Notes: generated by a model from the letters alone, not told the origin. Counted from the first letter of the stretch, positions 17,835 through 25,827 are shown. The stretch: 64,000 nt of DNA from WLWS01 sp965243105 (GCA_965243105.1 CBDEUC010000003.1:2356001-2420000); one strand, 5' to 3'. Numbers and translations are program-made.

Positions 17835-18779
17835 TCAGGATAGCTCTGGAAAAATAGCGACCACCCTGGCAGGTGTGCCACTGACGCCGACAATTCTTGA
17901 CGCACCTACCATCAGGGTACCTGAACCCTGCGGCATGGCGGCGAGCTCATCAAGGTTGGCCAGGTTTTCCACCAGCTTCCAGCCCCTTTGCAAACCGAGC
18001 GCGTGAAGATAGGGGCCGTTAATGACTGCCGGGGTATCATCAACGTTACCGCCTTCGCCGAGCAGGCTTTCTCCGGACTCCACCGCGATGTTGTCCGCAG
18101 CAAGTCCATTTATACGAATACCTTTCTTATCTTCCAGTGCAATTAGCCAGTCCACCACCTCGGGAGTCACGCCGGGATGATTGAGACCATTGTTGTACGG
18201 GTGGTACCAGCCATTTTCAGGGCCGCTGCCCGCATAGGTCTGCTCCCAGCCGGTATTGAAAACGATGTAACAGCCGTCGGTGATGTATTGCTCCACGGCC
18301 ACGATATCCGCCAGCCGCACGGTGGCTTCGCTTGAATTACCGAAATCGGTAATGTTCGTATCCGGTGAAGGGACACCGGCATTTTTTTGCAGCTCCCGCT
18401 TGACCCGGTCACTGATATCAACATAGACAAGGGGGCCCACGAGGTCCGCAAGGGTAAATTCGTGAGCATAACGCCTGTCGGGCTCGTCGATGCACAGGTC
18501 GGGGTCGGTCGTGACGAAGTGGCACTGTGAATCCACGTGCGTTGCAAAATGCTCATCAAGACAGAAAAAACCCCAGCGAAAGTAGCCATTGCGTGCCTGG
18601 AAATCTTCTTTCTGGATCCTGGTGCCAAGACCGTGGCCGCAAACCACGTGACTGTCACCGATGGGGCGGGAAAGGTCGGGTCTTGTCAGGTCTCCATCCA
18701 CAGCTTCAAAAGTCGGAGCGGCATGGGTCAGGTCAATATAGACCTGCCTGTTGATTGAATGTGAGGGCTGGAATGTCAT
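17835..18779 (-). CDS. Cyclase-family metal-dependent hydrolase (kynurenine formamidase-like fold)
   Basis: Cyclase-family (PF04199 type) protein of 314 residues. The metal-binding motif HFATHVDSQCH (His77, His81, Asp83, His87) is close to the family pattern HxGTHxDxxxH, with Ala in place of Gly. Also visible are YIVFNTGWEQ (family TGW motif) and HPGVTPEVVDWLI. Members hydrolyse amides or esters, including N-formylkynurenine, or act on isatin and related compounds; the exact substrate is not predictable. There is no signal peptide. It faces the receptor gene across the palindromic element and may belong with the oxygenase region functionally (inference). Confidence 0.83.
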   Translation of the reverse strand: MTFQPSHSINRQVYIDLTHAAPTFEAVDGDLTRPDLSRPIGDSHVVCGHGLGTRIQKEDFQARNGYFRWGFFCLDEHFATHVDSQCHFVTTDPDLCIDEPDRRYAHEFTLADLVGPLVYVDISDRVKRELQKNAGVPSPDTNITDFGNSSEATVRLADIVAVEQYITDGCYIVFNTGWEQTYAGSGPENGWYHPYNNGLNHPGVTPEVVDWLIALEDKKGIRINGLAADNIAVESGESLLGEGGNVDDTPAVINGPYLHALGLQRGWKLVENLANLDELAAMPQGSGTLMVGASRIVGVSGTPARVVAIFPELS

Positions 18780-18905
18780 TATCGCTATGCAGTTTGTATT
18801 ACCCGGCTGTTGACCGAAGAACGTTCAGCCAGCCTGCGTACGTGGTGATGATAAATCAGGCAGAGCCGGGTGGGCCAGCACTAAATTTGGTGACAGGAAG
18901 GAGTA

Positions 18906-19535
18906 TCAGCCCAGGCCTGTTGAGGCTACTGCACCACTTGCCCCTGTTTCAAGCTCGGCTTGCACTCGTACCTTCTTGATTTCCTCTGCCTGTTTTTTGA
19001 ATATGTGATGGACAATCTTTTCTTCATCTTCATCACTGATACTACGAAAATCCACCGCTACCCGGTAACCGGATGCCCGGTCATTTTTAAGCGCCTGGCA
19101 GTTGACCACGCTGGCGAAGACCGAGATGTAGTGATGCTCGGGATAAGTCACCAGTTCAAGCTTCAGGGAGGTACCTTCTTTCAGGGGAGTTTCGGCATCA
19201 AAGGCAAGCCCGCTGGCACTGAGATTGATTTCCCTGGCCTGGCTAAAAGCACTTTCGTCGTAATCGTCCACACCCAGCATCGCTTCGTGTAAGGCCATTT
19301 TTCTTTGAAAAAGCGCCAGTATTTCAGCCAGCACCGGGTTGTCATTTTGTAACTGGCTGTTAATAACATCCAGGCGTGCATCAATAGCAAGCGCAGCGTT
19401 ACGAAGCTCGGCGAGTTCTTTTTGCTTGCGACTGGTCCTGTCCAGTTCCTTTTGCAGGTCCCCAGGCTGGATTACCCGGTAATTCAGCGACACCTTGTCG
19501 TTTATCCGGTAGAAGCGTCGTCGTTCCTGGTTCAT
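18906..19535 (-). CDS. PilZ-domain protein with helical insertion, in the stator operon
   Basis: Probable cyclic-di-GMP receptor of 209 residues. PilZ ligand motifs are RRFYR (Arg6 and Arg10, RxxxR) and NLSASG (Asn104-Gly109, [D/N]xSxxG). About 90 residues separate the two motifs, where a simple PilZ domain has roughly 20-30. The extra part (about 25-95) is rich in Leu, Glu, Lys and Arg and looks helical or coiled. The start overlaps the pomB stop (ATGA), so it is translated with the flagellar stator genes. It is a candidate for coupling cyclic-di-GMP to motor speed, like YcgR (inference). Confidence 0.78.
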   Translation of the reverse strand: MNQERRRFYRINDKVSLNYRVIQPGDLQKELDRTSRKQKELAELRNAALAIDARLDVINSQLQNDNPVLAEILALFQRKMALHEAMLGVDDYDESAFSQAREINLSASGLAFDAETPLKEGTSLKLELVTYPEHHYISVFASVVNCQALKNDRASGYRVAVDFRSISDEDEEKIVHHIFKKQAEEIKKVRVQAELETGASGAVASTGLG

Positions 19536-20824
19536 TTCGTTGTACCCTCGGTTATCTTTGAATTTTTCTTCGAAAATTTCCTGATGCGAGCTTCCAGCTC
19601 TTGCTGGTCAATTTCTCCTGCGTTAGGCGTCTTGCTGTCTTTCTGCATTACAGTGCTCCCGGATGAAGCCTTCTCTTCCCCAGTTGTTGCATTACCGGCA
19701 AGCAGATTTACACCGGTTCCTGTTCCCGGGTTCTCCCCCGGCATTTGCTCCTTCGCGCCGTTAAAGCTGTTGCTGCCGGCATCGGCACCAGGACCGGTGG
19801 CTTCACTACTGTTATCGTCCGAATTTGTGGGTTCTTGAACCCTCGGCATTAACTGGCGGTACTCCTGATCATCAAGGGTCTCCCCCTGCACAATGGTGAG
19901 TTCTACCCGTCGATTCAGCGCGCGGTTGGCGGGTGTGTCATTTGGTGCCAGGGGGCTGGCGTCCCCGTGACCCTCGACCACGAAACGATGACGAGCCAGC
20001 TCTTCGTTTTTCAAAAGCTCGTGGGCGACGCTGACAGAGCGCGACGAGGACAATTCCCAGTTTGAACGAAAGCGAACGGTATTGATTGGCACATTGTCCG
20101 TGTGGCCCGCAATCCTTACCTGTCCAGCTATGGTTTTCAACTCTCCCCTCAGCTTGACGAGGACGGGGATGAAATCTACGCGGAACCTGTCGGAGCCCGA
20201 TGGAAATGAGCCTTTCTCCCTGATCCTGACCAGGATCTTCTTGCCTTCTGTGCCTATCTCAATGAGACCTTTTCTTACCTCGTCTTCCATGGCCCGCAGT
20301 AATTGCTGGGCGTCAGCCGCTGTGTCTGGATCGGTATCGAGTGCCTGGGAATAGCTCTCGAGAAGCTCCTCATCCAACCCCAGTTCCTTGAGCTGTCGGA
20401 TTTGCTCCGCCTCCGTGGGGCGCTGAATGGGAACATCCACGGTACCGTCACCGTCCTCCCCGGAGGTGTCATCTTCCCCGTCCTCTTTTTTTGTCGTGAC
20501 ATCGGTAAATTCCAGGGTTTGCTTGGTATCGTCAATGGAGTTCTGGCGAATGACATTGAGCGGGGTAGGGGATGGGCGGCCAGGACTGAATTCCTGGGCA
20601 ATAACGCTGGTTCCCTTTGGCATTTCCATGGTTTTTATTTCGCGCTGGACACCAAAGGCGTTTTTCATTGAGCCGGCAACCTGCTTGTATTTCTGCAGGT
20701 CCATTTCCGAGAATGAAAGCAGTAACACGAAAAAACACATGAGCAGCGACATGAGGTCCGCAAAGGTCATCACCCACGCGGGTGCCCCTGCGTCTTCTTC
20801 CTGTGGAGGAGCTTCGTCGCTCAT
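19532..20824 (-). CDS. pomB: Flagellar stator protein B, PomB-like
   Basis: Stator subunit that anchors the motor to peptidoglycan and carries the ion-binding aspartate. The single helix TFADLMSLLMCFFVLLLSFSEMD (residues 20-42) has the essential aspartate at Asp23. This stretch and the following KQVAGSMKNAFGVQ, PKGTSVIAQEF and PGRPSPTP closely follow Vibrio PomB, which points to a sodium-driven motor. A linker precedes the OmpA-like domain (GHTDNVPINTVRFRSNWELSSSRSVSV, then NRRVELTI). After it comes a long, low-complexity tail rich in Ser, Gly, Asn and Glu (about 335-430), making the protein 430 aa against about 315 for PomB. It is between pomA and pilZ in one operon. Confidence 0.92.
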   Translation of the reverse strand: MSDEAPPQEEDAGAPAWVMTFADLMSLLMCFFVLLLSFSEMDLQKYKQVAGSMKNAFGVQREIKTMEMPKGTSVIAQEFSPGRPSPTPLNVIRQNSIDDTKQTLEFTDVTTKKEDGEDDTSGEDGDGTVDVPIQRPTEAEQIRQLKELGLDEELLESYSQALDTDPDTAADAQQLLRAMEDEVRKGLIEIGTEGKKILVRIREKGSFPSGSDRFRVDFIPVLVKLRGELKTIAGQVRIAGHTDNVPINTVRFRSNWELSSSRSVSVAHELLKNEELARHRFVVEGHGDASPLAPNDTPANRALNRRVELTIVQGETLDDQEYRQLMPRVQEPTNSDDNSSEATGPGADAGSNSFNGAKEQMPGENPGTGTGVNLLAGNATTGEEKASSGSTVMQKDSKTPNAGEIDQQELEARIRKFSKKNSKITEGTTK

Positions 20825-20899
20825 ACTGGGCTAACCTCTACTGGCCCCCCGGCGGCAGTTCGTCAGCACTCCCGCTTGAACTCGGTACGCGACACATTT

Positions 20900-21673
20900 T
20901 TACTCACCACCGTCCCCGTCTTCTGCAGACTTGCGCTTGGAGCCGGGCAGGTAAGTCATCAGCATGCCCTCGATAACACGGGGGTTCCGTCCTTCCTGGA
21001 TACCGCTGACACCATCTATGATCATGGACTTAACCAGGCGTTCCTCGTTGCTGCGCAGACCCAGTTTTTCCGCGATGGGATTGGCAAATACATTGGCAAT
21101 CATGGCGCCGTAGAGGGTAGTTAGAAGCGCTACCGCCATGGCGGGGCCGATTGACTTGGGGTCGTCCATATTGGAAAGCATTTGCACCAGACCGATGAGG
21201 GTACCGATCATGCCCATGGCAGGTGCAACGTCGGCGATGGACTTGAATATCTTCTTTCCAAGGTCATGTCGCTCAACGGTCAGGTTCATTTCGCTTTTCA
21301 TCATGTCCCTGACGACATCAGGTTCATGGCCGTCTACCATCATCTGGATACCCATCTGGTAAAAAGGATTCCCGGTATCTTTTTCTTCCAGGGCCAGGAG
21401 ACCACCTTTACGGGCAGAGTTGGCCAGGTCTACAGTGGTTTCGATCAATTCCTCCGGGGACATGGCCTTGTTGAAAAAGGCCTTGAGTGCGACCTTGATC
21501 GCTCCAAAAAACTGCCCCAGGCTAAATTGCATTAATACGGCACCAATGGTGCCACCCACGACTACAAGCATCGAGGGCACATTAAAAAACGTACCTGCGC
21601 TACCCCCGAGAAAAATCGAGGCGCCGATAATTCCCATTGCTGCCAGCATGCCAATCAGTGTCGCCAGATCCAC
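20900..21673 (-). CDS. pomA: Flagellar stator protein A, PomA-like
   Basis: Ion-channel subunit of the flagellar stator, 257 residues with four hydrophobic segments (about 5-25, 28-48, 150-170, 180-203). It has the cytoplasmic loop with MSPEELIETTVDLANSARKGGLLALEE and the pore-side APAMGMIGTLIGLVQML and GPAMAVALLTTLYGAMIANVF. The start is a GTG preceded by GGGAG. The gene lies 75 bases before pomB and behind a sigma-28-like promoter at 21763-21789. Similarity to PomA rather than proton-type MotA follows from the partner protein. Confidence 0.92.
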   Translation of the reverse strand: MDLATLIGMLAAMGIIGASIFLGGSAGTFFNVPSMLVVVGGTIGAVLMQFSLGQFFGAIKVALKAFFNKAMSPEELIETTVDLANSARKGGLLALEEKDTGNPFYQMGIQMMVDGHEPDVVRDMMKSEMNLTVERHDLGKKIFKSIADVAPAMGMIGTLIGLVQMLSNMDDPKSIGPAMAVALLTTLYGAMIANVFANPIAEKLGLRSNEERLVKSMIIDGVSGIQEGRNPRVIEGMLMTYLPGSKRKSAEDGDGGE

Positions 21674-21762
21674 GATGAGCTCCCAATAGTAAAAATTAAA
21701 AACTAAGTGGATGATATTTAAACGGAAAACAAGGGGTTCCGATATTCCACCGCTCCCTTCCT

Positions 21763-21789
21763 ATATCGGAAGTATGGCGAGAATCTTTA
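21763..21789 (-). promoter_or_regulatory. Sigma-28 (FliA) type promoter of pomA-pomB-pilZ
   Basis: On the minus strand, TAAAGATT, an 11-base spacer, then TCCGATAT. The E. coli FliA consensus is TAAAGTTT, 11 bases, GCCGATAA: 7 of 8 and 6 of 8 matches with exact spacing. It lies about 90 bases before the pomA GTG. Confidence 0.75.
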
Positions 21790-21864
21790 AACCTAAATCA
21801 GCTTCAAAAAGTCGCTCCAAGATCCGAATTTCTTCGCAGATCCCTTTGGCACTACAATAGCGAA

Positions 21865-23268
21865 ATGAAATTCTTCCCGGTGTTCATGGACGTTTCCAGT
21901 TTTACCAGCCTGGTTGTTGGCGGGGGAGATGTGGCGGCCAGGAAAACCCGGCAGCTGCTAAAAGCCGGGGCCAGGATACGTGTCGTGTCGCCAGGATTGT
22001 GCGAGGAACTAGAGCAGCTGGTGGAGGCCGCTGATATCGTACATGTCCAGGGTTCCTTTAGCCGGGAAGCATTGGACAATTGCGGGCTGGTTGTTGCCGC
22101 CACCGATGATGAAAAAGTTAATCATGAGGTTTCACGTCTTTGCAGGGAACGGGGTATTCCGGTAAACGTCGTGGATAACCCCTCGCTTTGCAGTTTTATT
22201 ACGCCATCCATCGTGGATCGCGATCCGGTGATTGTTGCCGTGAGCAGTGGCGGTGCATCCCCGGTCCTGGCCCGCCTGTTACGCGCGCGCCTGGAAACGC
22301 TTATTCCCTCTGCCTATGGCAGGCTGGCTGAGCTGATGAAAGGTTTTCGGGGCAGGGTGAAGGAGCGTTTCCCGGACTTTCAGCAGCGTCGACGTTTCTG
22401 GGAACAGGTGCTGCAGGGTCCGGTGGCCGAATTACTGTTTTCCGGCCAGGAAAAAGCAGCATTAAAATCTCTTGAATCCTCACTTGATGAACCTGCCGGG
22501 CCGCATTTATATGAAGGCGAGGTGTACCTTGTCGGAGGGGGGCCGGGTGATCCTGACCTGCTGACATTTCGTGCGCTGCGCCTCATGCAGCAGGTGGAGG
22601 TGGTACTTTACGACCGCCTCGTATCGGAGGAGATCGTCGATTTATGTCGCAAGGACGCAGATAGAATATACGTGGGCAAGCGTGAAGATCAGCACGCACT
22701 TGACCAGTCCGAGATTAATGCGCTACTGGTAAAGTACGCCAGGGAAGGAAAAAGGGTCATGCGTCTAAAAGGAGGAGATCCCTTCATTTTTGGGCGGGGT
22801 GGGGAAGAGATCGAAACCCTGATGGAGCAGGGGATCAGCTTCCAGGTGGTACCGGGAATTACCGCTGCCAGTGGTTGCGCCTCCTATGCGGGCATTCCCC
22901 TGACTCACCGGGATCATGCTCAATCCTGCATTTTCATCACCGGGCACATGAAAGACGGCAAGTTGGACCTTAACTGGGAAGGGCTGGTAAGGGCGGGTCA
23001 GACCATCGCTGTTTACATGGGTATCAAGGGTGTCGATGTCCTCTGCACCCAGCTAATCAAACACGGCATGGCGCCGGACACCCCTGCTGCCATCATTCGA
23101 CAGGGCACTCGTCCCACTCAGCGCACCTGGGTAAGTGAACTTGCAAAGCTTCCAGCGCTTGTTGCCAGTGAAGATATAGCTCCACCCTCGATGATGATAA
23201 TCGGGAGCGTAGTGAGCTTGCAGTCAAAGTTGAACTGGTTTGAGTCGCGTCAACCCGGGAGCGACTAG
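21865..23268 (+). CDS. cysG: Siroheme synthase (trifunctional CysG)
   Basis: Converts uroporphyrinogen III to siroheme, the cofactor of sulfite and nitrite reductases. The 467 residues combine an N-terminal dehydrogenase/ferrochelatase domain (GGGDVAARKTRQLL, residues about 18-31; NVVDNPSLCSFITPSIVDRDP) with a C-terminal SAM-dependent uroporphyrinogen methyltransferase (VGGGPGDPDLLTFRALR near 220; VMRLKGGDPFIFGRGGEE near 297; VVPGITAASGCASYAGIPLTHRD). Both domains are complete. It is divergent from pomA and convergent with msrB. Confidence 0.96.
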   Translation: MKFFPVFMDVSSFTSLVVGGGDVAARKTRQLLKAGARIRVVSPGLCEELEQLVEAADIVHVQGSFSREALDNCGLVVAATDDEKVNHEVSRLCRERGIPVNVVDNPSLCSFITPSIVDRDPVIVAVSSGGASPVLARLLRARLETLIPSAYGRLAELMKGFRGRVKERFPDFQQRRRFWEQVLQGPVAELLFSGQEKAALKSLESSLDEPAGPHLYEGEVYLVGGGPGDPDLLTFRALRLMQQVEVVLYDRLVSEEIVDLCRKDADRIYVGKREDQHALDQSEINALLVKYAREGKRVMRLKGGDPFIFGRGGEEIETLMEQGISFQVVPGITAASGCASYAGIPLTHRDHAQSCIFITGHMKDGKLDLNWEGLVRAGQTIAVYMGIKGVDVLCTQLIKHGMAPDTPAAIIRQGTRPTQRTWVSELAKLPALVASEDIAPPSMMIIGSVVSLQSKLNWFESRQPGSD

Positions 23269-23300
23269 GAAACCGCGCCTTGCCAAAACGTTTTCCTTTC

Positions 23301-23702
23301 TTATTCCTTCTTGTCCAGCTTGAGCGAGACGGAGTTTATGCAATAGCGTAGCCCGGTGGGATTGGGCCCGTCGTTGAATACGTGTCCCAGGTGGGCGTCG
23401 CAGGCCGCACACAGGACCTCGGTCCTGACCATGCCGTAATTCCTGTCATCTTCAGTTGCCACCACTTCATCACTTTGTGGAGCGTAGAAACTGGGCCAGC
23501 CTGAACCTGAGTCATACTTCGTTTCTGAACTGAATAATTCCTGTCCACAGCTTGAACAGCGATAAACCCCTTCGTCCTTGCAGTCGTTGTATTCGCCGGT
23601 AAAAGCTCTTTCTGTACCCTTGTTGCGAGCGATTTCATACTGCTCGGGGCTTAGTTCCTCGCGCCATTCGGCGTCACTCTTTACTACTTTCTTGATGGCC
23701 AT
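23301..23702 (-). CDS. msrB: Peptide-methionine (R)-S-oxide reductase MsrB
   Basis: Repairs methionine-R-sulfoxide in proteins. From the ATG at 23702 it is 133 residues, the normal length of a single-domain MsrB. Zinc ligands Cys49/Cys52 (CSSC) and Cys98/Cys101 (CAAC) are present, with GSGWPSF near 67-72 and the catalytic Cys121 in RYCINSVSLK. A longer in-frame reading would add 20 residues unlike the family. No signal peptide, so cytoplasmic. Confidence 0.95.
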   Translation of the reverse strand: MAIKKVVKSDAEWREELSPEQYEIARNKGTERAFTGEYNDCKDEGVYRCSSCGQELFSSETKYDSGSGWPSFYAPQSDEVVATEDDRNYGMVRTEVLCAACDAHLGHVFNDGPNPTGLRYCINSVSLKLDKKE

Positions 23703-23878
23703 GTTCTGTCCCGATTTGTTGTCACTGTGTTCCCGGTAATTTCTTCGACAGGCAAACGTCAATAATTACCCGGATTTTTATCGGGGTGACAATAACCTGC
23801 ACGCAAGAGCGATTCAAGCAAAGCTGCCAATTACAGCGCCTGGGCCAGGACTGGCATTAAAAGCTGACAATTACTTGA

Positions 23879-23928
23879 ATGATCTCTAATTGTTCTCTAA
23901 TCTATAAAAGAGAACAATTAGAGATCAT
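23879..23928. promoter_or_regulatory. 20-bp perfect inverted repeat at the start of the LexA-like gene (probable operator)
   Basis: Arm ATGATCTCTAATTGTTCTCT (23879-23898) is the exact reverse complement of 23909-23928, separated by the ten-base loop AATCTATAAA. The right arm ends four bases before the GTG start of the LexA-like gene. The sequence does not match the E. coli-type SOS box CTGT-N8-ACAG. It could be an operator for the downstream repressor; in RNA it would form a hairpin covering the region upstream of the start codon. Confidence 0.7.
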
Positions 23929-23932
23929 AATA

Positions 23933-24526
23933 GTGTTAACCAAGTTGGAAAAGCGGGTTCTTGACCTGGTAGCGGATTGCATTGCCCGTGAAAACCAGGC
24001 GCCCACCATGAAAGAGATTGCAGAATCGCTGGGTATCTCCTCGAGAGGCACGGTGCATCGCTATGTCCAATCACTAATCGACAAGGGCGAGCTGGAGAGG
24101 AGAGGGCGGGCCTGGCGCGGCATTCGTCTATCCAGGAAAAATGATCGCAAGTTGACGATCCTGCCGTTGCAGGGTGCGATTAAGACCGGCAGTGCACTGA
24201 TACCTCCTGACAAGTTAAAGGAGGTGAACTTTTCCGCCGGCCTGCTTGGACCTGACCGGGTGTGTTACCGGGTAGCGGACGATGGCATGCTGGAAGCGGG
24301 TATTATCAAGGGTGATTTCGTTATAGTGCAAAAGACAGCCATTGCAGACGATGATGACATTGTCGTGGCCCTGATCGACGGGGGGGAAATGACCTTGAAG
24401 CGCCTGCGAAAACACGGAGACAGGATCGAGCTTATTCCCGCTAACAGGAAAATGCTGTCACTGATTTACCCAACGGAGCGGGTCCATATTCAAGGTGTTG
24501 TTGTTGGACTGCTTCGAATGTATTGA
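23933..24526 (+). CDS. LexA-like repressor without a self-cleavage site
   Basis: A winged helix-turn-helix fused to a LexA/S24 dimerisation domain, 197 residues from the GTG at 23933, aligned along its whole length with LexA (E. coli 202 aa). The recognition region is APTMKEIAESLGISSRGTVHRYVQSL (23-48). Three features needed for RecA-stimulated self-cleavage differ: the catalytic serine (E. coli Ser119) is Gly118 in VADDGMLEAG, the residue two before it is Asp rather than Gly, and the Ala-Gly cleavage bond is Thr85-Gly86. The lysine of the dyad is retained (Lys156). It should therefore bind DNA but probably not be released by ordinary SOS cleavage. An upstream ATG at 23879 lies inside the inverted repeat and is unlikely to be the start. 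Confidence 0.85.
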   Translation: MLTKLEKRVLDLVADCIARENQAPTMKEIAESLGISSRGTVHRYVQSLIDKGELERRGRAWRGIRLSRKNDRKLTILPLQGAIKTGSALIPPDKLKEVNFSAGLLGPDRVCYRVADDGMLEAGIIKGDFVIVQKTAIADDDDIVVALIDGGEMTLKRLRKHGDRIELIPANRKMLSLIYPTERVHIQGVVVGLLRMY

Positions 24527-24669
24527 TGTAGCGCGAAGACCTGTCACCACGGGGCGACGCTTATTGTCCCGTCCTGCAGCATTACCTTTCCAAGTACTTG
24601 AAAAACCTGTATTTGCAAGTTGGCACATATCCTGCTGTTAAGAAATCGAGTCCAGCCAGGAGACAGGTC

Positions 24670-24900
24670 ATGACAACTTCGCAGGGTTTTCTTTCTGTTC
24701 CAGCGTGTGTCCTCCTGGTGTTATTGCTGTGCGCCTCAAGCTCGGGTTACACAAATGAAAGAAACTTTACAGACAAGCAAAACGAATACACCTCGGCCGA
24801 ATCATCTTCCTTCATATCAAGCGGGCGATTCACGGCTGTCTATGGACACCTGCCCCACTGGTATCGACGCATTACTGGCTGGCTTGTGTCTATCTGGTGA
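24670..24900 (+). CDS. Possible small secreted protein, unknown
   Basis: Seventy-six codons with GGAG placed well before the ATG and a plausible signal peptide (hydrophobic residues about 11-28, SVPACVLLVLLLCASS). After it the sequence is Ser-rich and has no recognisable domain. It overlaps a second candidate in another frame (24755-25000), and both cannot easily be real. It lies in the 498-base stretch between the LexA-like gene and the next minus-strand gene, where I see nothing else. Confidence 0.3.
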   Translation: MTTSQGFLSVPACVLLVLLLCASSSGYTNERNFTDKQNEYTSAESSSFISSGRFTAVYGHLPHWYRRITGWLVSIW

Positions 24901-25000
24901 GCAGCCAGCTGAACTGGACAAGAGACTCATTGATCACAGTGAGTCGAGCGCGTTGCTCAAGGAAATGTTCCGGGTGACGCAATCAAAGACTGTCCTGTAA
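24755..25000 (+). CDS. Possible small protein, unknown (overlaps 24670-24900 in another frame)
   Basis: Eighty-one codons reading MKETLQTSKTNT at the start and ending in SALLKEMFRVTQSKTVL. The second half has charge and codon patterns like a real soluble protein (AELDKRLIDHSESSALLKEM). It has no obvious ribosome binding site. In pseudomonads sulA often follows lexA, but I see no SulA-like pattern here. A frameshift joining the two candidate reading frames into one secreted protein is another possibility. Confidence 0.3.
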   Translation: MKETLQTSKTNTPRPNHLPSYQAGDSRLSMDTCPTGIDALLAGLCLSGEQPAELDKRLIDHSESSALLKEMFRVTQSKTVL

Positions 25001-25024
25001 GCTTCGATGAATTACCTGCTTTGC

Positions 25025-25612
25025 TCAGGCGGCCAGCTCGTCGAAGCCTATTGTTATTCGCACATCCAGTGTTCCCTGGATCAAGTCATGGACACCACGT
25101 AAAACATCCGCGGGTAACTCGGCAAAACGCAGGTCAGCAATCAATAGACCCGGATGCTTATTTGTTGACAGGGATTGCTGCAGGATGACAACTGGCAGGA
25201 ATTCATTGTCGAGCAGCAGGCGGTAAGCGCGGTAAATGCTGCCCACAAAATCATTACCGTAATCCCCGTACTCGTTTTGAATGCAACCCAGGGACTGCAT
25301 CAGTGCCGGGTCGATATCCGTGCCGAGGGAGCAGAAATCGACGCCATAATAGCTCAGGCTTTTCCACTTCAGCATTTCCTGGTAACACACCATGCCAATG
25401 ACATGTTTTTCCCACTGCAGCAGATCCGGATCATCGGAGCTGAACAGGCCGCTGTCCCTGAAAGCGAGCTGTCCCTTTTCGTAGACCATGAAACCGAGAT
25501 AGGTGCCGTTAGCGCGAGTAAAAAGCACGGGTAGTTCACTCAGGCCGTGGCGGAACAGGTTTTCCAGCAAGGACATAAATGTTGGACAGTTTTCAGAAGT
25601 TTGCTCGCTCAT
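25025..25612 (-). CDS. Conserved-looking hypothetical protein, 195 aa
   Basis: I do not recognise this protein. The ATG at 25612 follows GAGGAG, giving MSEQTSENCPTF. There is no signal peptide or membrane segment. The protein is acidic, with mixed alpha/beta-looking stretches (ELPVLFTRANGTYLGFMVYEKGQ; HPGLLIADLRFAELPADVLRGVHD) and scattered cysteines (9, 80, 93, 109 approximately) that form no evident metal site. Earlier in-frame starts would lack a better site. It stands alone between the LexA-like gene and a PA3496-type small gene. Confidence 0.72.
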   Translation of the reverse strand: MSEQTSENCPTFMSLLENLFRHGLSELPVLFTRANGTYLGFMVYEKGQLAFRDSGLFSSDDPDLLQWEKHVIGMVCYQEMLKWKSLSYYGVDFCSLGTDIDPALMQSLGCIQNEYGDYGNDFVGSIYRAYRLLLDNEFLPVVILQQSLSTNKHPGLLIADLRFAELPADVLRGVHDLIQGTLDVRITIGFDELAA

Positions 25613-25827
25613 ATGCTCCTCGAATAGTGCCGTAACGGGCAATAGCAGGATCAATCCCGCAGACCTTAACCTTTTATATCGTTTGCTATGCAGGAAACCT
25701 TGAGAAATTTGAGCGGAAAAGACATGAAAAAGCGGAGTGTGGGCGTAGAGTCACCTCTACACGGGTTACAGGGAATAGCGGGCCATCACGCCATTACGCG
25801 CGGGTGGTCCTGCAGGGTAGTACGGGG

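Noticed and set aside
23879..23932. Earlier ATG start for the LexA-like gene
   Set aside because: The 18 extra codons come from the inverted repeat; the GTG at 23933 starts exactly where LexA homology begins.
23703..23932. E. coli-type SOS box CTGT-N8-ACAG before the LexA-like gene
   Set aside because: No such motif is found; the only strong symmetry is the unrelated 20-bp inverted repeat.
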